DNA from: Devosia beringensis
GTDB lineage: Bacteria > Pseudomonadota > Alphaproteobacteria > Rhizobiales > Devosiaceae
Direction: 5' to 3'
Assembly: GCF_014926585.1 (NCBI RefSeq)
Contig: NZ_CP045422.1
Coordinates: forward strand, 3,440,001 to 3,504,000
DNA length: 64,000 nucleotides
Shown: positions 43,321-51,709 of the stretch, one piece after another
Layout: the number at the start of each line of letters is the position of its first letter
Numbering within the stretch: position 1 is the stretch's first letter
The notes under the pieces: model-generated
Databases searched by the model: none
Told to the model about the DNA's origin: nothing
The model's input: the letters and a program-made list of their open reading frames with translations, nothing else
Position numbers and translations under genes: made by a program

Positions 43321-44826
43321 ATGGATATCTTCAGCGGGCTGCTGCTCGGCCTCCAGACGGCCAGCACGCTCACCAATTTCACCTATTGCTTTGCCGGCGT
43401 GCTGCTGGGCACCGCCGTGGGCGTGCTCCCGGGACTGGGGCCGATCGCCACCATTTCCATGCTGCTGCCCTTCACGTTCGGCCTGCCCGTCGATACGGCG
43501 CTGATCATGCTGGCCGGCATTTTCTACGGCTCGCAATATGGCGGCTCGACCACGGCGATCCTGATGAACCTGCCCGGCGAGGCATCCTCAGTGGTGACCA
43601 CGCTGGACGGCCATGCCATGGCCAAGCAGGGCAAGGCCGGCCGCGCCCTGGCTGCGGCGGCCATTGGCAGCTTCTTTGCCGGTACCGTCGGGACCCTGTT
43701 CATCGTCATTGCCGCGCCGCTGCTGGCGGGCATGGCGCTGAGCTTCGGACCCACCGAATATTTCTCGCTGATCGTGCTGGGCCTGGTCACCTCGATGGTG
43801 CTGACCTCAGGCTCGCTGCTGACCGGGTTCGGCATGGTGCTGCTCGGCATGCTGCTGGGCATGGTGGGGACCGACGTCAATTCGGGCGCCGCCCGCTATA
43901 CCTTCGGCTCGCCTGACCTGATGGACGGGCTCAATTTCGTGGTCATTGCCACCGGCATTTTCGGCCTGGGGGATGTGCTGGCCAATCTCGAACACGAGAG
44001 CAGCCGCGCCGCCAGCATTGCCAAGGTCAGTTCGCTGTTTCCCACCCGCGAGGACTGGCGGCGGATGACCGGGCCGATCCTGCGCGGCACCGGCATTGGC
44101 GTGCTGCTGGGCGTGCTGCCCGGCGCCGGCCTGCTGCTGTCATCATTCTCGGCCTATGCGCTGGAAAAGAAGATCTCCAAACATCCCGAGGAATTCGGCA
44201 AGGGCGCCATCGAGGGCGTGGCCGCGCCCGAAGCAGCCAATAATGCGGCAGCGCAAACCGCCTTCATTCCCATGCTCACCCTGGGCCTGCCGGGCACCGC
44301 CACCATGGCGCTGATGATCGGCGCCCTGGTCGTGCAGGGCGTGCAGCCGGGCCCCAATATCCTGGTGGAACAGCCGGCGCTGTTCTGGGGCCTCGTGGTC
44401 TCGATGTGGATCGGCAACCTGCTGCTGCTCATCCTCAACCTGCCGCTGGTCGGGCTGTGGGCCAGGCTGATCTCGATACCCTACCGGTACCTGTTCCCGC
44501 TGATCTGCGTGTTCACGGCCATCGGCGTCTACAGCATCCGCAACAGCGCCTTTGACGTCTACCTGATGACCCTGTTCGGCGTGCTGGGCTATGTCTTCCG
44601 CAAGGCGGGTGCCGAGCCGGCGCCGCTGATCCTGGCGCTGATCCTGGGGCCGATGGCTGAGGAATATCTGCGGCGCGCGCTGCTGATCTCGCATGGCGAT
44701 GCCAGCGTCTTCTTCACCAGCCCGGTCAGCGTGGGCACGCTGCTGATCGCGCTGGTGCTGCTGGTCTCGATCCTGCTGCCCGCCTTCCGTCGCGTGCGGG
44801 AGGAAGGCCTGACGGAAATTGATTGA
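43321..44826 (+). CDS. tctA: TTT-family large permease subunit TctA, second copy
   Basis: A 501-residue TctA protein with the conserved LGTAVGVLPGLGPIATISML, FYGSQYGGSTTAILMNLPGE and EGVAAPEAANNAAAQTAFIP blocks and about twelve membrane segments. It is clearly homologous to the first TctA in the window, though far from identical, so this is an old paralogue or separate acquisition rather than a recent copy. Together with TctB and the Tat-type TctC at 45635 it forms a full second uptake system. Confidence 0.94.
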   Translation: MDIFSGLLLGLQTASTLTNFTYCFAGVLLGTAVGVLPGLGPIATISMLLPFTFGLPVDTALIMLAGIFYGSQYGGSTTAILMNLPGEASSVVTTLDGHAMAKQGKAGRALAAAAIGSFFAGTVGTLFIVIAAPLLAGMALSFGPTEYFSLIVLGLVTSMVLTSGSLLTGFGMVLLGMLLGMVGTDVNSGAARYTFGSPDLMDGLNFVVIATGIFGLGDVLANLEHESSRAASIAKVSSLFPTREDWRRMTGPILRGTGIGVLLGVLPGAGLLLSSFSAYALEKKISKHPEEFGKGAIEGVAAPEAANNAAAQTAFIPMLTLGLPGTATMALMIGALVVQGVQPGPNILVEQPALFWGLVVSMWIGNLLLLILNLPLVGLWARLISIPYRYLFPLICVFTAIGVYSIRNSAFDVYLMTLFGVLGYVFRKAGAEPAPLILALILGPMAEEYLRRALLISHGDASVFFTSPVSVGTLLIALVLLVSILLPAFRRVREEGLTEID

Positions 44827-44889
44827 CCTGGTCAGGGTGGTGATTGCTTCAGCTTTCCAGCCGCTTGCCGGCACTATTGAGGACATGAC

Positions 44890-45513
44890 ATGAGCGCCAT
44901 TGGCGAAAAACGCCTGCAGGACCATCTCGATCGCGAAAGCCTGTTCGACCTCGTGCGCCGGGAACGCTTTGCGCGCGACCAGCGCCGGTTCGACGTGATG
45001 GCGGCCTGCTTTCGCCGTGACGCCTATATCCGCACCAGCTGGTATGACGGAACCGGCGGGGACGCCTATGTCGCGGCCAGCCGCAAATGGATGAGCAATA
45101 CCGGCAACAGCAAGCACTGGGTGTTTCCCGCCTTCGCCCAGATCCGCGGCGACCGGGCGACGGTGGAAAGCCCGGCCAAGATCTTCAACCGGGCCAAGCT
45201 GGACGGCGTCGAGATCGACTTTGAGGTGTTCTGCCGATTCTTCTCGCGGGCTGTGCGCGAGGACGGCGACTGGAAGCTGGCCAGTTTTCATGTCCTGTTC
45301 GAGCGAGACGTCATGGCCCCCGTTTTTGCCGGCGATTCCCTGCCGGTCGACCGGGCCCTGCTCGACAGCATGCGACCGTCCTACAAGTTCCTGACCTATA
45401 TCCAGCGCAGCCGCGGTATTGCGGTGAACCAAGAGTTGCTGGGCGACGACCGGCCGGACGAGCTGGCCGCCTTTCATGCGGGCGAAGAGCGCTGGCTTGC
45501 CGGGGAAAACTAG
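44890..45513 (+). CDS. NTF2-like (SnoaL-like) small enzyme or binding protein
   Basis: A 207-residue cytoplasmic protein with a cone-shaped NTF2-like fold pattern: a helical start (LFDLVRRERFARDQRRFDVM), ACFRRDAYIRTSWYDGTGGD, then strands HWVFPAFAQIRGDRATVES and EVFCRFFSRAVREDGDWKLA. Members are isomerases, cyclases, dehydratases or hydrolase partners, often in aromatic or polyketide metabolism. Asp, His and Arg residues could form an active site. Placed between tctA and tctC of the second system, so likely acts on its substrate. Confidence 0.8.
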   Translation: MSAIGEKRLQDHLDRESLFDLVRRERFARDQRRFDVMAACFRRDAYIRTSWYDGTGGDAYVAASRKWMSNTGNSKHWVFPAFAQIRGDRATVESPAKIFNRAKLDGVEIDFEVFCRFFSRAVREDGDWKLASFHVLFERDVMAPVFAGDSLPVDRALLDSMRPSYKFLTYIQRSRGIAVNQELLGDDRPDELAAFHAGEERWLAGEN

Positions 45514-45521
45514 GGGGACCT

Positions 45522-45540
45522 CGTTTCGAGGGATGAAACG
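45522..45540. promoter_or_regulatory. IclR-type operator candidate, site E
   Basis: CGTTTC-gagggat-GAAACG, perfect 6-bp arms, 95 bases before the second tctC start. It would give that binding-protein gene its own promoter within the regulon. Confidence 0.7.
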
Positions 45541-45634
45541 CTCGGCGTCATGAATATGGATGGCGGACCGGGTGCGCTAAGTCTGATCACAGCGAAGCCC
45601 GGGCATTTGAAAACGGGCAAGCAGGAGGAAACAC

Positions 45635-46612
45635 ATGAAAAGACGTGAATTCATCGTCCTGGGTGGCACTGCGGGACTATTGGCCTCGACCGGGATGTCC
45701 TTTGGCCAGGACATCTGGCCGAGCAAGCCGGTTACGGTCATTTCGGCCTATCCGCCGGGCGGCACCAGCGACATCCTGGCGCGCCTCGTCGCCGATGTCC
45801 TGACCGCCGAGTTCAAGCAGAATTTCATCCTGGAAAACGTGGCCGGCGCTGCTGGCGCACTGGCCGGTGGCAAGCTCGCCCGCTCTGCGCCCGATGGCTA
45901 TACCATCCTGGTCAGCGGTAGCGCGCCGCTGGCGGCCAACAAGGTGGTGCAGGCCAGCCTGGCCTATGATCCGGAAGCCGATTTCGAGGCGATCACCGTG
46001 CTGGCGGACAGCCCGGCTTTGCTGACGGCGAGCCTGGATGCGCCGGCCAACAATCTGCAGGAGATGATCGCCTATGCGAAGGCCAATCCGGGCCAGCTGA
46101 ACATCGGCAATCCCGGCGCGGGCACCAAGGGGCATATCTGCGCGGCGATCATCGGCCAGACGGAGGGGATCGAGATCAACCACGTGCCCTATAAGGGCTC
46201 GCCGCCGCTGATGGCGGACCTGCTGGGTGGCCATATCGCGTTTTCGCTCGATGCGCCCGCCAACTACATTCCCCATATCAAGGCCGGCAAGCTCAAAGCC
46301 CTGGCCGTGACCTCCGCCACGCGCCTCGCCGAACTGCCAGACGTGCCCACCGTCGCCGAACAGGGCCTTGAGGGTTATGACCAGACATTGTGGTTTGGCA
46401 TTGTCGGCCCCAAGGGCATGCCGGCCGAGATCGTCGGCAAGATCAACGACGCGCTCAAGGCTTGGAGCGTCTTGCCGGAATCGCAGGCCATGCTGACCTC
46501 ATTCGGCGTCGCCGCCGTGCTTGAGGGTCCGGAGGCGATGCGGGAAACCGTGGCGCGCGAGATCGAAGCGATCCGGCCGCTGGTTGATGCCGGCCTGGTG
46601 CAGCCGACCTGA
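45635..46612 (+). CDS. tctC: TTT-family substrate-binding protein (TctC/Bug) with Tat-like signal, second copy
   Basis: A 325-residue binding protein with AGGAGG before its ATG. The N-terminus MKRREFIVLGGTAGLLASTG has an Arg-Arg pair followed by x-Phe-Ile and a hydrophobic stretch, a Tat-type leader, unlike the Sec leader of the first copy. Family blocks are VISAYPPGGTSDILARLVAD, LENVAGAAGALAGGKLARSA, HVPYKGSPPLMADLLGGHIA and GIVGPKGMPAEIV. It supplies the second TctAB. An inverted repeat follows the stop. Confidence 0.93.
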   Translation: MKRREFIVLGGTAGLLASTGMSFGQDIWPSKPVTVISAYPPGGTSDILARLVADVLTAEFKQNFILENVAGAAGALAGGKLARSAPDGYTILVSGSAPLAANKVVQASLAYDPEADFEAITVLADSPALLTASLDAPANNLQEMIAYAKANPGQLNIGNPGAGTKGHICAAIIGQTEGIEINHVPYKGSPPLMADLLGGHIAFSLDAPANYIPHIKAGKLKALAVTSATRLAELPDVPTVAEQGLEGYDQTLWFGIVGPKGMPAEIVGKINDALKAWSVLPESQAMLTSFGVAAVLEGPEAMRETVAREIEAIRPLVDAGLVQPT

Positions 46613-46626
46613 CGAACGCACACCCT

Positions 46627-46650
46627 GCCTGCCGTTTCGCGACGGCAGGC
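46627..46650. terminator. hairpin after the second tctC
   Basis: Nine-base arms GCCTGCCGT / ACGGCAGGC with loop TTCGCG between the convergent tctC and lacI-type genes. No T-run follows, so termination strength is uncertain. Confidence 0.5.
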
Positions 46651-46683
46651 ACATTGCCTGCTGCCTTGGCTGATCGGGGCGCT

Positions 46684-47730
46684 CTAGGCCTGCCGACGGG
46701 TGCTGCCGCGGGCGCTCACCACGGGCGCAACGATGAAGTGTTCGGCCGTGGTGCGGCCAGCGATGCGTTCGAGCAAAAGCCGCACCGATTGCCGCCCGAT
46801 TTCGCGGCCGGACTGGTCGATACTGGTCAGATCATTCTGGGTGAAGGCGCAGGGCCCGGAATTATCGTAGCCGATAACGCCGATATCCTCCGGTACCCGC
46901 AGCCCCAATGTCCGCACCGCGCTGAGCACTTCGAGGGCGTAATAGTCAGCCCAGCCAAAAATGGCGTCTGGTGGGTTGGGACTTTCGAGCAAAGCGCTCA
47001 CGGTGGCCGTAACGTCTGCGAGGCTGTCGGCGGCCTGGGCAATGCGGATCATGTTGTCGGCGAAACCGGCTGCTCGCATCGCCCGGGTGAAGCCGACCTC
47101 GCGGCGCTGCGATACATCCGACCCGCCCAGGTCGATACGGCCGAGCGTGACCATTGCAGGGTGTCGGAAGCCCTGTGCCAGCAGATATTCCGCCGCCATG
47201 GCCCCACCGCGCTCGTCGTCATTATTGGCAGAATCGAAAGTGGTAGCCTCCGGTTCATGGTGGCCAATCACGACGATGGGCACCTCGCGGGCGATGGTCT
47301 GCACCACTTCGGATTTGAGGCGCTGTCCGATCATGATCAACCCATCGACCTGCCGGTCGATCAGAGCATGTACGATGGTCGTCTCGACCGAGGTCGAGCC
47401 GCGCCCGATACCAAAAAGCGGTACATATTGCGTTCCCTCCAGTCCGTCGTCGATGCCGTCGATCAGTTCGGGAAAGAACGGATTCTTGATGTCGGCCATC
47501 AGCACGCCGATGGTGTAGGTCTGGCCACGCATGCCGCGGGCCGCCGCGTTGGGGCGATAGTTGAGCACCGCGATCGAGGCCTCGACCTTGGCCCGTAGGG
47601 CGGCGCTGACGCCATAGGCATTGCGCAGCACCTTGGAGACCGCGGCAACCGATACGCCCGAATGTTCCGCCACGGTGCGAATGGTTACGCGCCCCGAGCG
47701 GGCTGTCGTCATGTCGCTGTTCTGGCTCAC
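46684..47730 (-). CDS. LacI-family transcriptional regulator
   Basis: A 348-residue LacI-type repressor. The HTH (VTIRTVAEHSGVSVAAVSKV) and hinge (NYRPNAAARGMRGQ) are followed by a periplasmic-binding-like effector domain (IGVLMADIKNPFFPELIDGI; DQSGREIGRQSVRLLLERIA). Start GTG 47730 has AGGA six bases upstream; ATG 47712 is an alternative. It is divergent from the rhamnosidase and sugar importer operon, with an ATAACGTTAT palindrome between, so it probably represses uptake and cleavage of rhamnosides until an inducing sugar binds. Confidence 0.93.
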   Translation of the reverse strand: MSQNSDMTTARSGRVTIRTVAEHSGVSVAAVSKVLRNAYGVSAALRAKVEASIAVLNYRPNAAARGMRGQTYTIGVLMADIKNPFFPELIDGIDDGLEGTQYVPLFGIGRGSTSVETTIVHALIDRQVDGLIMIGQRLKSEVVQTIAREVPIVVIGHHEPEATTFDSANNDDERGGAMAAEYLLAQGFRHPAMVTLGRIDLGGSDVSQRREVGFTRAMRAAGFADNMIRIAQAADSLADVTATVSALLESPNPPDAIFGWADYYALEVLSAVRTLGLRVPEDIGVIGYDNSGPCAFTQNDLTSIDQSGREIGRQSVRLLLERIAGRTTAEHFIVAPVVSARGSTRRQA

Positions 47731-47847
47731 GAAATGTCCTGAAATTGCTGCCGGACGGGTCTAGTTCAGGCTGGTCGCCTGCGCAAGCTTGGCCGTCACA
47801 ACCCTCCCCACAGACCGGCTTTACAAGTTTTGTGTATCGGTCTACGG

Positions 47848-47857
47848 ATAACGTTAT
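47848..47857. promoter_or_regulatory. LacI-family operator candidate ATAACGTTAT
   Basis: A perfect 10-bp palindrome with central CG, the usual core for LacI/GalR regulators, in the 172-base gap between the divergent regulator and rhamnosidase genes and 46 bases before the latter. Confidence 0.65.
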
Positions 47858-47902
47858 ACGAAATGGCGCAAGCAGACGCCAGAGACTATCGGAGGCGTTT
47901 TC

Positions 47903-50284
47903 GTGGACAATTTGATGCCGCATGCCGGCGCAGCTCTGGCCTCTGCCATGACTTGGACCGCGCGCATGATTGCGCCCCTGGCGGACAAGGGCGTCGGGAC
48001 CCCCGCAAGCTTCGTACAGCAGACCTTTGCCCTCGATGGCGTGTCGGGCAATGAAGTCCTCCATATCAGCGCGCTGGGACTCTATCGCTGCTTCATCAAC
48101 GGCCGGCGTGTCGGCAATGACCTGCTGACGCCGGGCTGGACCAGCTATCACGAGCGGCTGTCCTATCAGAGCTATCCGGTAGGCCAATTGCTGAGCGCAG
48201 GGGAGAACACGATCCAGATCTGGCTGGCCGATGGCTGGCTGCGCTCGCCGCTGATGTGGGGCGGCCATCCGATCGTCAATACCTGGGGCAAGGACATCGC
48301 CGCCATCGCCGAGCTGCGCGCCGGTCCGGGCGCGGCGCCGGCGCTGCTGGTCACCGACGACAGCTGGGTGAGTGGCGAACTGCCGATCCGCAAGTCCGGC
48401 ATCTATTTCGGCGAAATTTATGACGCCCGCATCGTGCCGACCGTCTCAGCCGGGACGCGGGTGCTCGAGCACGACGCCGGGGTGCTGATCCCGCATGAGA
48501 CGACCCCGGTGCGCGAACTGGCGCCGCTGGTCCCCATCAAGAGCTGGACCGACGCCGAAGGCCGCACCATCCACGATTTCGGGCAGAATGTCGGCGGCTA
48601 TGTTGCCTATGCCGTGCAAGGCGCGGCTGGCGCTACGGTGACTGTCGAGCATGCCGAGGTGCTCGACAAGGACGGCAATTTCTACAACGTCAATTTCCGC
48701 ACTGCCGAAGCGATGACGCAGTACATAATGGCCGGCACCGGCATTGAGCATTATCGCCCGCACTTCACCTTCCAGGGCTATCGCTATGCGCGGGTGACGG
48801 TAGAGGGCGACGCCACGGTAACCGACGTGACCTCGGTGCCGATCAGTTCGGTCACCGAGCAGACGGCGAGCTTTACCTCCGCCAGCCCGCTGGTGGACCG
48901 GCTGGTGCTCAATACGCTGTGGAGCCAGCGCGGCAATTTCATCGAAGTGCCGACCGACTGTCCGCAGCGCGACGAGCGGCTGGGCTGGACCGGCGATGCG
49001 CAGGTCTTCGCCGGCACCGCCGCCTATCTGGGCGATGTGCACGGCTTTCTCACCAAGTGGATCCGCGACGTCATGGCAGACCAGCGCGACGATGGCGCGG
49101 TGCCCCATGTTGTGCCCGACCCGACGCGGCAGGATCCGACCCATTATGCGGGTTTCTATGGCTCCACCGGCTGGGGCGATGCCATTGCCATCGTGCCATG
49201 GCAGCTCTACCTGCATTATGGCGATACCGGCATCCTCAGCGAGGCACTGCCGGCGATGACCAAATGGGTCGATTTCGTCTGGTCGATCAGCGACGGCCCG
49301 ATCGTCAATCCGCCCCGGGCCTGGGGTGCGCGCGGCTTTTCCTTCGGCGACTGGCTGCAGCCAAGCGGGCCCAGCGCCAAGCCATTGCCCACCATCAGCG
49401 ACGAAGCCTCGGCGACGATCTACCTCTACATCACTTCCTCGCTCGTGGCCCGGATCGCCGGCATTGTCGGCGATGTGGCGACGGCGGAGCGGCTGGGCAG
49501 CATGGCCAGCCGGGTCAAGCGGGCCTTTGTCGAGGAGTTCATCACCCCGGCCGGTCGCGTCGGCAGCGACGACCAGACCTCCTACGCCCTGGCCTTCCTG
49601 CATGACCTCATCCCCGCCGACCGGCAGGATGCGGCCCGGCAGTATTTCCGCAATGCCATCGCCCGCTGCGACGGGCGGATCGGCACCGGCTTCATCGGCA
49701 CGCCGGCGCTGCTGCCGGCGCTGGTCAAGATCGGCGAGATCGGCCTGGCGGCCGATGTCTTCCTGCAGGAAGAGGTTCCCGGCTGGCTCTACCAGGTCAA
49801 AATGGGCGCCACCACGATCTGGGAGCGCTGGGACGCCATCCAGCCGGACGGGACGATCTACAATCCGCAGATGAACTCGTACAACCACTATGCCTATGGC
49901 GCGGTGTGCCAGTGGCTGCTGGAGGGGGTTGCCGGGTTCCGGCCCGATGAGAACGAGCCGGGCTTTGCCAGCATCATCTTCGAGCCCACCGTCATTGGCG
50001 AACTGTCGCCGGTCAAGGCCAGCCATGCCAGTCCGCAGGGGCTGATCCGGGCCGAATGGACCGCCACCGGCGACAGCGTGCGCTACGAAGTCGAGGTGCC
50101 GTCAGGTTCGCACGGGCGGCTGCGGCTCAAGCCGGATTACCGCCAGGCCGGCGTCGATGGCGTGGCCTGGGATGGCGCCGGCGAGCGCGAGCTTGCCGCG
50201 GGCACCCATGTCATCACCTTCACCTATACACCGGTGCCGCGCGCTGCGCGGGATCACAACAGCATCAATGCGCGCACGCCCTGA
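47903..50284 (+). CDS. alpha-L-rhamnosidase (GH78)
   Basis: A 793-residue GH78 enzyme removing terminal alpha-L-rhamnose from glycosides or oligosaccharides. The GTG start at 47903 has GGAGG upstream. No signal peptide is present, so it works in the cytoplasm on material imported by the adjacent ABC system. An N-terminal beta-sandwich region (YRCFINGRRVGNDLLTPGWT) precedes the catalytic (alpha/alpha)6 barrel, with the family motif DCPQRDERLGWTGDAQVF near 351 and GATTIWERWDAIQPDG near 635, holding the general acid and base carboxylates. The C-terminal beta domain is complete. Confidence 0.93.
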   Translation: MDNLMPHAGAALASAMTWTARMIAPLADKGVGTPASFVQQTFALDGVSGNEVLHISALGLYRCFINGRRVGNDLLTPGWTSYHERLSYQSYPVGQLLSAGENTIQIWLADGWLRSPLMWGGHPIVNTWGKDIAAIAELRAGPGAAPALLVTDDSWVSGELPIRKSGIYFGEIYDARIVPTVSAGTRVLEHDAGVLIPHETTPVRELAPLVPIKSWTDAEGRTIHDFGQNVGGYVAYAVQGAAGATVTVEHAEVLDKDGNFYNVNFRTAEAMTQYIMAGTGIEHYRPHFTFQGYRYARVTVEGDATVTDVTSVPISSVTEQTASFTSASPLVDRLVLNTLWSQRGNFIEVPTDCPQRDERLGWTGDAQVFAGTAAYLGDVHGFLTKWIRDVMADQRDDGAVPHVVPDPTRQDPTHYAGFYGSTGWGDAIAIVPWQLYLHYGDTGILSEALPAMTKWVDFVWSISDGPIVNPPRAWGARGFSFGDWLQPSGPSAKPLPTISDEASATIYLYITSSLVARIAGIVGDVATAERLGSMASRVKRAFVEEFITPAGRVGSDDQTSYALAFLHDLIPADRQDAARQYFRNAIARCDGRIGTGFIGTPALLPALVKIGEIGLAADVFLQEEVPGWLYQVKMGATTIWERWDAIQPDGTIYNPQMNSYNHYAYGAVCQWLLEGVAGFRPDENEPGFASIIFEPTVIGELSPVKASHASPQGLIRAEWTATGDSVRYEVEVPSGSHGRLRLKPDYRQAGVDGVAWDGAGERELAAGTHVITFTYTPVPRAARDHNSINARTP

Positions 50285-50342
50285 GCAACAGGCGGCCGCA
50301 GCGAACAGCCCGCATGGTGCGGGCGCAATGGGAGAGAGACCA

Positions 50343-51641
50343 ATGACCACGACGACCCGCAGGACCATGCTGGCCGGCTTCTCGGCTGGCTTGCTGGCGA
50401 TGACAGCCCTGACCGGCGCCGCCTGGGCGCAGAGCATCAACCTCACCTACCTCATTCCCAGCGGCGCCGACGGCGTGGCCGTGGCCGAGGAACTGGTGAA
50501 GTCGTTCGAGGCTGCCAATCCCGACATCAATATCGACATCGAGACACGCCCCGGCGGCTCGGAAGGCGACAACCTGGTCAAGACGCGGCTGGCCACCAGC
50601 TCCATGACCGACATCTTCCGCTACAATTCCGGTTCGCTGTTCCAGGCCATCAATCCGCAGCAGTTCCTGGTCGATCTGAGCGCCGAGCCCTGGCAGGCCG
50701 ATGTGCAGGATTCGTTCAAGCAGGTGGTGACGGCTCCGGACGGCACCGTGCGCGGGGCCCCGATGGGCGCGGCCATGGGCGGCGGCATCTATTACAGCAA
50801 GGCCATCTATGAACAGCTAGGTCTCTCCGTTCCCAAGACCTGGGACGAGTTCATGGCCAATAACGAAAAGGTCAAGGCTGCCGGCAAGGTCGCCGTGGCC
50901 CAGACCTATGGCGATACCTGGACCAGCCAGCTCTTCGTTTTGGGCGACTACTACAATGTCAGCGCCGCCGAGCCCGATTTCGCCGCCAATTATACCGCCG
51001 GCACGGCCAAGTTCGGCACCGATCCGGTGGCCATGCGCGGCTTTGAAAAGCTCCAGGCCGTGTTCGACGCCGGCTATCTCAATGAGGATTTCGGCGCCGC
51101 CAAATATGATGACGGCCTGCGCATGGTGGCCAATGGCGAAGCCGCCCACTATCCCATGCTGACCTTCGCCACCACCGCCATCGTCGCCTCTTATCCCGAG
51201 CTGATCGACAATGTCGGCTTCTTCGCCCAGCCCGGCGACGACGCGGCCAAGAATGGCCTGACGGTCTGGATGCCCGATGGGCTCTATATTCCGCAGACGA
51301 CCTCCAATCTGGATGCCGCCAAGCGGTTCGTGGCCTTTGTGGCCAGCGTCGAGGGCTGCGAGGCCCAGACCCGGGCCGGCGGCGCTTCCGGGCCCTATCT
51401 GGTCAATGGCTGCACGCTCCCCGATGACGTGCCGCCGGCCGTGACCGACATGCTGCCCTACTTTGCCGAAGGCGGCCAGAACGGCCCGGCGCTGGAATTC
51501 CTCTCGCCCATCAAGGGTCCGGCGCTCGAGCAGATCACGGTCGAAGTCGGCTCCGGCATCCGCCCCGCTGCCGATGGCGCCGCGCTCTACGACGAGGACG
51601 TGCGCAAGCAGGCCCAGCAGCTTGGCCTCCCGGGCTGGTAG
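50343..51641 (+). CDS. ABC sugar transporter, extracellular solute-binding protein (family 1)
   Basis: A 432-residue binding protein with GGGAGAGAG before ATG 50343. The leader MTTTTRRTMLAGFSAGLLAM has twin Arg and a hydrophobic core ending AWAQ, possibly Tat-dependent. The mature part has the family 1 solute-binding pattern: FEAANPDINIDIETRPGGSE, LFQAINPQQFLVDLS, GIYYSKAIYEQLGLSVPKTW. It collects an oligosaccharide or glycoside, by context rhamnose-containing, and delivers it to the two permeases that follow. Confidence 0.93.
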   Translation: MTTTTRRTMLAGFSAGLLAMTALTGAAWAQSINLTYLIPSGADGVAVAEELVKSFEAANPDINIDIETRPGGSEGDNLVKTRLATSSMTDIFRYNSGSLFQAINPQQFLVDLSAEPWQADVQDSFKQVVTAPDGTVRGAPMGAAMGGGIYYSKAIYEQLGLSVPKTWDEFMANNEKVKAAGKVAVAQTYGDTWTSQLFVLGDYYNVSAAEPDFAANYTAGTAKFGTDPVAMRGFEKLQAVFDAGYLNEDFGAAKYDDGLRMVANGEAAHYPMLTFATTAIVASYPELIDNVGFFAQPGDDAAKNGLTVWMPDGLYIPQTTSNLDAAKRFVAFVASVEGCEAQTRAGGASGPYLVNGCTLPDDVPPAVTDMLPYFAEGGQNGPALEFLSPIKGPALEQITVEVGSGIRPAADGAALYDEDVRKQAQQLGLPGW

Positions 51642-51709
51642 GCTCTTGCATATGAGGCGGCCCCGGGTGTCTGCTCGTGCCCGGGGCTGCCGACCTTGAG
51701 GAGGCGTTG

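Noticed and set aside
48446..50026. 526-codon minus-strand open frame
   Set aside because: Antisense to the rhamnosidase; shadow frame.
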